NCBI RefSeq assembly: GCF_013141715.1
Contig: NZ_WHOA01000182.1
Span: forward strand, 1 to 64,000
Source of the DNA: Paenibacillus phytorum
GTDB taxonomy: Bacteria > Bacillota > Bacilli > Paenibacillales > NBRC-103111
Direction: 5' to 3'
DNA: 64,000 bases
Shown: piece after piece, positions 60,390 to 64,000 of the stretch
Layout: each line of letters opens with the position of its first letter
How positions within the stretch are numbered: the first letter of the stretch is position 1
Made by a program: the position numbers and the translations under genes
Notes under the pieces: model-generated
Told to the model about the DNA's origin: nothing
What the model saw: only the letters and a program-made list of their open reading frames with translations
Databases searched by the model: none

Positions 60390-61792
60390 CTATTGGGAGT
60401 GCGATTCGGAGCTACCAGCCGGAAATTGTCGAGCATATTCAAGCACTCATCCGGATCCGAAGCGTAGCTTCCGAAAGCATGCCGGGGAGGCCGTTCGGAG
60501 AAGAGATAGCCCAAGCGCTGCATTACATGCTTGATTTGGGAGCGTCTATGGGCTTCCGTACCGTTAATGTGGACGGTTATGCGGGTCATGTCGAATACGG
60601 CGATGGGGAGGAGCTGGTCGCAGTGCTTGTCCATCTCGATACCGTGCCTGAAGGGATCGGCTGGACCTATGATCCTTTGAGTGCGGAAATCCATAATGGC
60701 CGCATTTATGGCAGAGGCGCTTCCGACGATAAGGGACCGGCTGTTGTTGCTTTGTATGCGCTTAAAGCGATTAAGGATCTGGGGGTAAATCCTAAGAAAC
60801 GGATTCGCATCATATTCGGTACGAACGAAGAGAACGGGATGACGGATATGGACCATTACTTTGCCAGGGAGCCCGTTCCCGATTATGCATTCACACCTGA
60901 CGCCGCATATCCCATTATTCATGCGGAGAAAGGATACTATGTGTTCCGCTTGAAGAGACTGCACACCGTCGCTGAGAGGGACCGTCGAATTCTGGAGATG
61001 GCGGGAGGTGTAGCGCCGAACGTCGTGCCTGAGCACTGCCGCACCATAATAGAAACGGCAGATGCGAAACCCGAGGAGCTGGAGCGGATCGTCCTCCTTG
61101 CAGAGGAGAATCCGCATATTGATGCAATCCTCACGAAAGAGAGACGAGTTGAAATAACGGCAGTGGGAAAAAGCGGCCATGGCTCCTACCCACCGTCGGG
61201 CATCAACGCGATTTCCCATATGGCAGCGTTTCTGCATACGATCGGCGGAATCGTGCCGGAAGACGAATTCTGGAGGTTCATCCGCACAGCCATCGGTTTC
61301 GAAGCGTTTGGCGAATCACTGGGGCTAGCTTGCAACGATCCTGTGCATGGCCGGCTTACCGTTAATCTAGCCCAGATTCGTCTGGATGAGGAGATGGCGG
61401 AAGCGATATTGAACGTGCGGTATCCGGTTACAGCAGACGGGAAGACCGTACTCGCGAAGCTGCGCCAGAAGGCAGCGGGCTATGGAGTGGAGGTGGAGGT
61501 GGCAGCCTATATGGCGCCGCTTTTCGTACCTCCTGATCACGCCCTGATTCGCAAGCTGAGCCGTGCATATGAAGCGATCATGGGCGAGAAGGCGGAGCTG
61601 CTCTCGATCGGCGGCGGCACCTACGCCCGGAAGTTACAGAACAGGGGTGTGGCCTTCGGCGCCGGTTTCCGCGGAACAGACACGAAGGCGCATCAGCCCG
61701 ATGAATTCGTCATAATCGAAGATATGATGCTGCACGGCGAAATTTGTACGCAAGCGATTTACGAGCTGATTCGGACGGAGGAAGAAGAGTGA
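60386..61792 (+). CDS. M20-family metallopeptidase, PepV-like
   Basis: A 468-residue protein starting at GTG 60386, overlapping the upstream stop (GTGA). The zinc ligands are complete (HLD about residue 87, GASDDKGP about 119, TNEENGM about 153, DAAYP about 179, AHQPDEF about 450), and the lid motif GHGSYPPSG (about residue 270) is intact. It is clearly a paralogue of the protein at 53248. PepV-like enzymes split dipeptides and other amides. In this operon it may release an amino-acid-like group from the imported sugar. It is the last gene of the locus. Confidence 0.88.
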   Translation: MTIGSAIRSYQPEIVEHIQALIRIRSVASESMPGRPFGEEIAQALHYMLDLGASMGFRTVNVDGYAGHVEYGDGEELVAVLVHLDTVPEGIGWTYDPLSAEIHNGRIYGRGASDDKGPAVVALYALKAIKDLGVNPKKRIRIIFGTNEENGMTDMDHYFAREPVPDYAFTPDAAYPIIHAEKGYYVFRLKRLHTVAERDRRILEMAGGVAPNVVPEHCRTIIETADAKPEELERIVLLAEENPHIDAILTKERRVEITAVGKSGHGSYPPSGINAISHMAAFLHTIGGIVPEDEFWRFIRTAIGFEAFGESLGLACNDPVHGRLTVNLAQIRLDEEMAEAILNVRYPVTADGKTVLAKLRQKAAGYGVEVEVAAYMAPLFVPPDHALIRKLSRAYEAIMGEKAELLSIGGGTYARKLQNRGVAFGAGFRGTDTKAHQPDEFVIIEDMMLHGEICTQAIYELIRTEEEE

Positions 61793-61902
61793 TGGCCTGG
61801 AAAACCACCGGAAGACGTACAATGAAATCACATTTTTCCTCATCGGAGACTTAGCGCCTAAAGTCTCACTTTTACTGTATGAAATACAGTAGAGCAAAAA
61901 GC

Positions 61903-61935
61903 CCTCCGGTGAAATTCACGCACCGGAGGATTTTA
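61903..61935 (+). terminator. Terminator of the second glycan locus
   Basis: A perfect 9-bp stem CCTCCGGTG/CACCGGAGG with a 9-nt loop, then ATTTTATG. It is about 110 bases after the M20 gene's stop. Confidence 0.85.
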
Positions 61936-62127
61936 TGTAGTCCATTAGGCTTGTTATGCGATTTCTTCTTCAAGGCGGGCAATTTGATTACCGTTGATGG
62001 ATGTTGACAAGTTGAACAATGAAAAAGTAATCAATTGAGAAATTATGGATCGAGAACATGCAATCGCATACATAAGAATCCAAGTAAGATACTTTGTTAG
62101 TCATTTTAATACTATATATCTAACAAC

Positions 62128-62157
62128 AAGCCATCCTCATGTAGACGTGGCTTTTTA
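62128..62157 (+). terminator. Weak terminator hairpin
   Basis: A 6-bp stem AAGCCA/TGGCTT with a 14-nt loop and TTTTTATCG behind it. No gene lies immediately upstream. Confidence 0.45.
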
Positions 62158-62453
62158 TCGTGTGAATCTTGGGAAGTTTTAGTTTGGAAAATTGCGATAA
62201 ATCAAACCACTGTAGCTATTTTCTTATCGTTAGACTTCAATGCTACTGGAACGGGTGAAACAATCCTAGATGCTTCAGAGTGACGAACTCATGGTTAACA
62301 ATTTGCTCAACTTTTCCAGAGGGTTTTGGAAAGGCCTTCGACGACTTAGAGCACAAATGGAACCTTTTAAATAGCTAGTTAATCTTGCTGTCGTAGTTTT
62401 TTTTACTATGATACAAAAATAACTTGATTAATTAGAAGAATATGGTTATTATT

Positions 62454-62467
62454 TTACCTAACGGTAA
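62454..62467 (+). promoter_or_regulatory. TetR-type operator, probable autoregulation
   Basis: TTACC-TAAC-GGTAA is a perfect 5-bp dyad, 22 bases before the TetR gene's ATG and adjacent to AAAAAAGGAG. TetR-family proteins commonly repress their own promoter through such a site. Confidence 0.6.
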
Positions 62468-62489
62468 GTAAAAAAAGGAGAAAAAAACG

Positions 62490-63068
62490 ATGCAGACCTA
62501 CGAACTAATTCTAAATGAAGCCTATCGTCTATTTGCCCGAAATGGGTTTGAGAAGACTAGCTTATCCATGATTGCGAAGGAAGTTGGCATAACAAAACCA
62601 GCATTGTATTACCACTTTTCTTCGAAAGAGGCATTATTTCATGCGCTGCTCCAAGAGGTGTGTAAGGAGATTCGGTTTGATACCTTTTTCCCGATAAAGG
62701 AATTTACGACTGAAAACTTCAAAGAGTATTTCATTACATGCGGCCTGAAAATGATTCATGAGCAGCGTAACGATCCGCATTACTCATTGCTAATGAAAGA
62801 ATTCATGATTCAAAGTACAAGAGATGAGAAGATTCTCGAGGCTGTTAAAGCTGTTATCGATACGTATGTTCAAGGCTTTACTGCCTTATTCAAGCACGGG
62901 GTGAATCTAGGCGTAATGAGTGGGGGAAATCTAGGTGTAAAAGCCGAGATGCTTACACTTGTTATCGACCAAATCGACAACTATATGACGCTTGGAATTG
63001 CTTTTGATTACGACCGATTGTGGCAATACAGTGTGGAGCAAGTGTGGAATGGGGAGATAAATAAGTGA
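62490..63068 (+). CDS. TetR-family transcriptional regulator
   Basis: A 192-residue protein. The N-terminal helix-turn-helix is typical (LILNEAYRLFARNGFEKTSLSMIAKEVGITKPALYYHFSSKEAL, residues 6-49). The C-terminal part is a helical ligand-binding domain. AAAAAAGGAG is seven bases upstream. It overlaps the next gene's start by four bases (GTGA), so it likely controls that membrane protein, in response to an unknown ligand. Confidence 0.9.
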   Translation: MQTYELILNEAYRLFARNGFEKTSLSMIAKEVGITKPALYYHFSSKEALFHALLQEVCKEIRFDTFFPIKEFTTENFKEYFITCGLKMIHEQRNDPHYSLLMKEFMIQSTRDEKILEAVKAVIDTYVQGFTALFKHGVNLGVMSGGNLGVKAEMLTLVIDQIDNYMTLGIAFDYDRLWQYSVEQVWNGEINK

Positions 63069-64000
63069 GTGGAGAACGAATAACAGGGCTTGATTTTGCA
63101 AGAGCAATTTCCATACTGGGTATGATGTTTGTCAATTACAAAATCGCAATGGGGGCAGAGGGCAGTGGCCCTGCGTGGTTATCTTGGTTCAATAGTTTAT
63201 TCGAGGGAAGGGCATCTGCCGTTTTCGTTGTGTTAGCAGGGATCGGCTTTACGATTATGACACGAAAGGCAAGAGTAGGAGATACGGGGCTACTGCGCAA
63301 GCAAAGAGTTATCGTCTGGAAAAGATCGTTATACCTAATATTCTTAGGTTTTCTATTGATCCTATTTGGATGGAGCGCTGACATTTTGCATTATTATGCT
63401 TTGTTTTTGTTTATAGCCTCTTTTTTGATACGTGCTTCTGATAAAATACTGCTTGGTGCTGCTGTTATTGTTTGGTTAAGTGCACAATGGTTCCTATTGC
63501 AATATGACTACACTGTTGGCTGGGACTCGTCGTTTCATACTTATTTGGATTTCTGGACAGTGAATGGGTTTTTACGGAATACATGGTTCAACGGTTTTCA
63601 TCCAGCGATACCCTGGTTTTGTTTCTTTCTAGTCGGAATGTGGTTCGGTAGGCTAAACTTTACAGATACATTGATTCGGGAAAAGTGGCTTCTCATTTCG
63701 TTGATTGCTTGGGTGGGGAGTGAATTGATTTCCTTAGCTGCTTTGAAAATAGGAGGCACTTATCTCGGGACGGAAATAGCCGAGTATCTATTTCAAACAA
63801 AGCCGATGCCGCCGAATCTGCTCTACATGTTCTCTGCAACGAGTTCAGCAATTCTAGTTATCTTATTATGTATTTATCTTGTTGAAAGCAAATATGCTCG
63901 TGGCATCGTCAAGGTGCTCATCGAGACAGGGCAGATGACGTTGACACACTATGTCATGCATGTCGTTGTGGGGCTTGGTATTCTACAATTATTCGGTATT
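63065..64000 (+). CDS. DUF418/HGSNAT-like multi-pass membrane protein, incomplete at window edge
   Basis: The frame is open for at least 312 codons from GTG 63065. VSGERITGLDFARAISILGM and MFVNYKI at the N-terminus, AVFVVLAGIGFTIMTR in the middle, HPAIPWFCFFLVGMWFGR, and TGQMTLTHYVMHVVVG near the end are typical of DUF418/heparan-alpha-glucosaminide acetyltransferase-like (HGSNAT) proteins. Several membrane segments are seen. The family may acylate surface molecules, but its function is not certain. It is co-transcribed with the TetR gene, overlapping by four bases. The 3' end lies beyond the window. Confidence 0.75.
   Translation, partial: MSGERITGLDFARAISILGMMFVNYKIAMGAEGSGPAWLSWFNSLFEGRASAVFVVLAGIGFTIMTRKARVGDTGLLRKQRVIVWKRSLYLIFLGFLLILFGWSADILHYYALFLFIASFLIRASDKILLGAAVIVWLSAQWFLLQYDYTVGWDSSFHTYLDFWTVNGFLRNTWFNGFHPAIPWFCFFLVGMWFGRLNFTDTLIREKWLLISLIAWVGSELISLAALKIGGTYLGTEIAEYLFQTKPMPPNLLYMFSATSSAILVILLCIYLVESKYARGIVKVLIETGQMTLTHYVMHVVVGLGILQLFGI

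Larger units (their letters stand above)
61793..62489. other. Intergenic gap, no gene
   Basis: No coding ORF is seen. It contains a terminator (61903-61935), the hairpin ACTGTAT/ATACAGT (61875-61891), a weaker terminator (62128-62157) and a TetR operator (62454-62467). Confidence 0.5.

Noticed and set aside
36085..61792. Ulvan as the firm substrate of the second locus
   Set aside because: The BNR_4 propeller, GH105 and rhamnosidase would fit, but no sulfatase is present, and rhamnose plus uronate also fits gellan, gum arabic and rhamnogalacturonan.

Overview
The window looks like a chromosomal segment of a spore-forming Gram-positive of the Paenibacillus type. The signs are an S-layer-homology protein, an RsfA-family sporulation regulator, DUF4871 and YezD-family genes, YesM/YesN sensor-regulator pairs, and LplB/YtcP/LipO-style sugar ABC transporters. 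This is an inference from gene content; there is no rRNA or other phylogenetic marker here.

Region 1 (1-13,450) is AT-rich accessory DNA. It opens with the 3' end (domains V and VI) of one group II intron, and a complete related intron (8154-10800) lies further on. Small unrelated genes alternate with a repeated intergenic element made of a roughly 16-bp motif (consensus near CTAACGRGGAACGATA), a hairpin and a second copy of a related motif. The genes are an EVE-DUF3883 protein, an SLH protein, a lipoprotein, GrpB, an isochorismatase-like hydrolase, a small membrane protein, a DUF4440-like protein and an RsfA-like protein. Both introns are inserted inside this motif. The region also holds a lone type I-C-like CRISPR repeat, two clusters of inverted iterons resembling transposon ends, a short TniB/TnsC-like ATPase, a DUF4871 gene with a nonsense codon and a 5'-truncated ORF.

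Region 2 (13,450-20,300) is a sulfur-compound locus: the C-terminal part of an SsuB-type ATPase, an FAD-dependent oxidoreductase, a 2[4Fe-4S] ferredoxin, a sulfonate-type binding lipoprotein, a DUF4395 membrane protein, an alpha/beta hydrolase and a YezD protein. The permease and the front half of the ATPase are missing at the junction with region 1. A lysophospholipase-like hydrolase follows.

Region 3 (20,400-35,510) is a first glycan-use locus: a membrane-bound AraC-type regulator, two permeases, a binding lipoprotein, an unassigned CAZyme-like protein, a GH105-like unsaturated uronyl hydrolase and a 2,035-residue secreted protein combining a GH99-like domain with a pectinesterase-like beta-helix.

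Region 4 (36,000-61,800) is a second, larger and more GC-rich glycan-use locus. It has a BNR_4 beta-propeller, aldo/keto reductase, GH78-like alpha-L-rhamnosidase, AraC regulator, PhyH-type Fe(II)/2-oxoglutarate dioxygenase, cystathionine gamma-synthase-like PLP enzyme, heparinase II/III-like lyase, ferritin-like protein, YesM/YesN, GH105, a second transporter, a second unassigned CAZyme-like protein and two M20 (PepV-like) metallopeptidase homologues. Lyase, uronyl hydrolase and rhamnosidase point to a rhamnose- and uronate-containing polysaccharide. The M20, PLP and oxygenase genes suggest that the sugar or its substituents carry an amide or amino-acid group, which is a hypothesis. CcpA/LacI-like palindromes and two duplicated control segments occur in this locus.

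The window ends with a TetR regulator overlapping a DUF418/HGSNAT-like membrane protein that runs off the edge.
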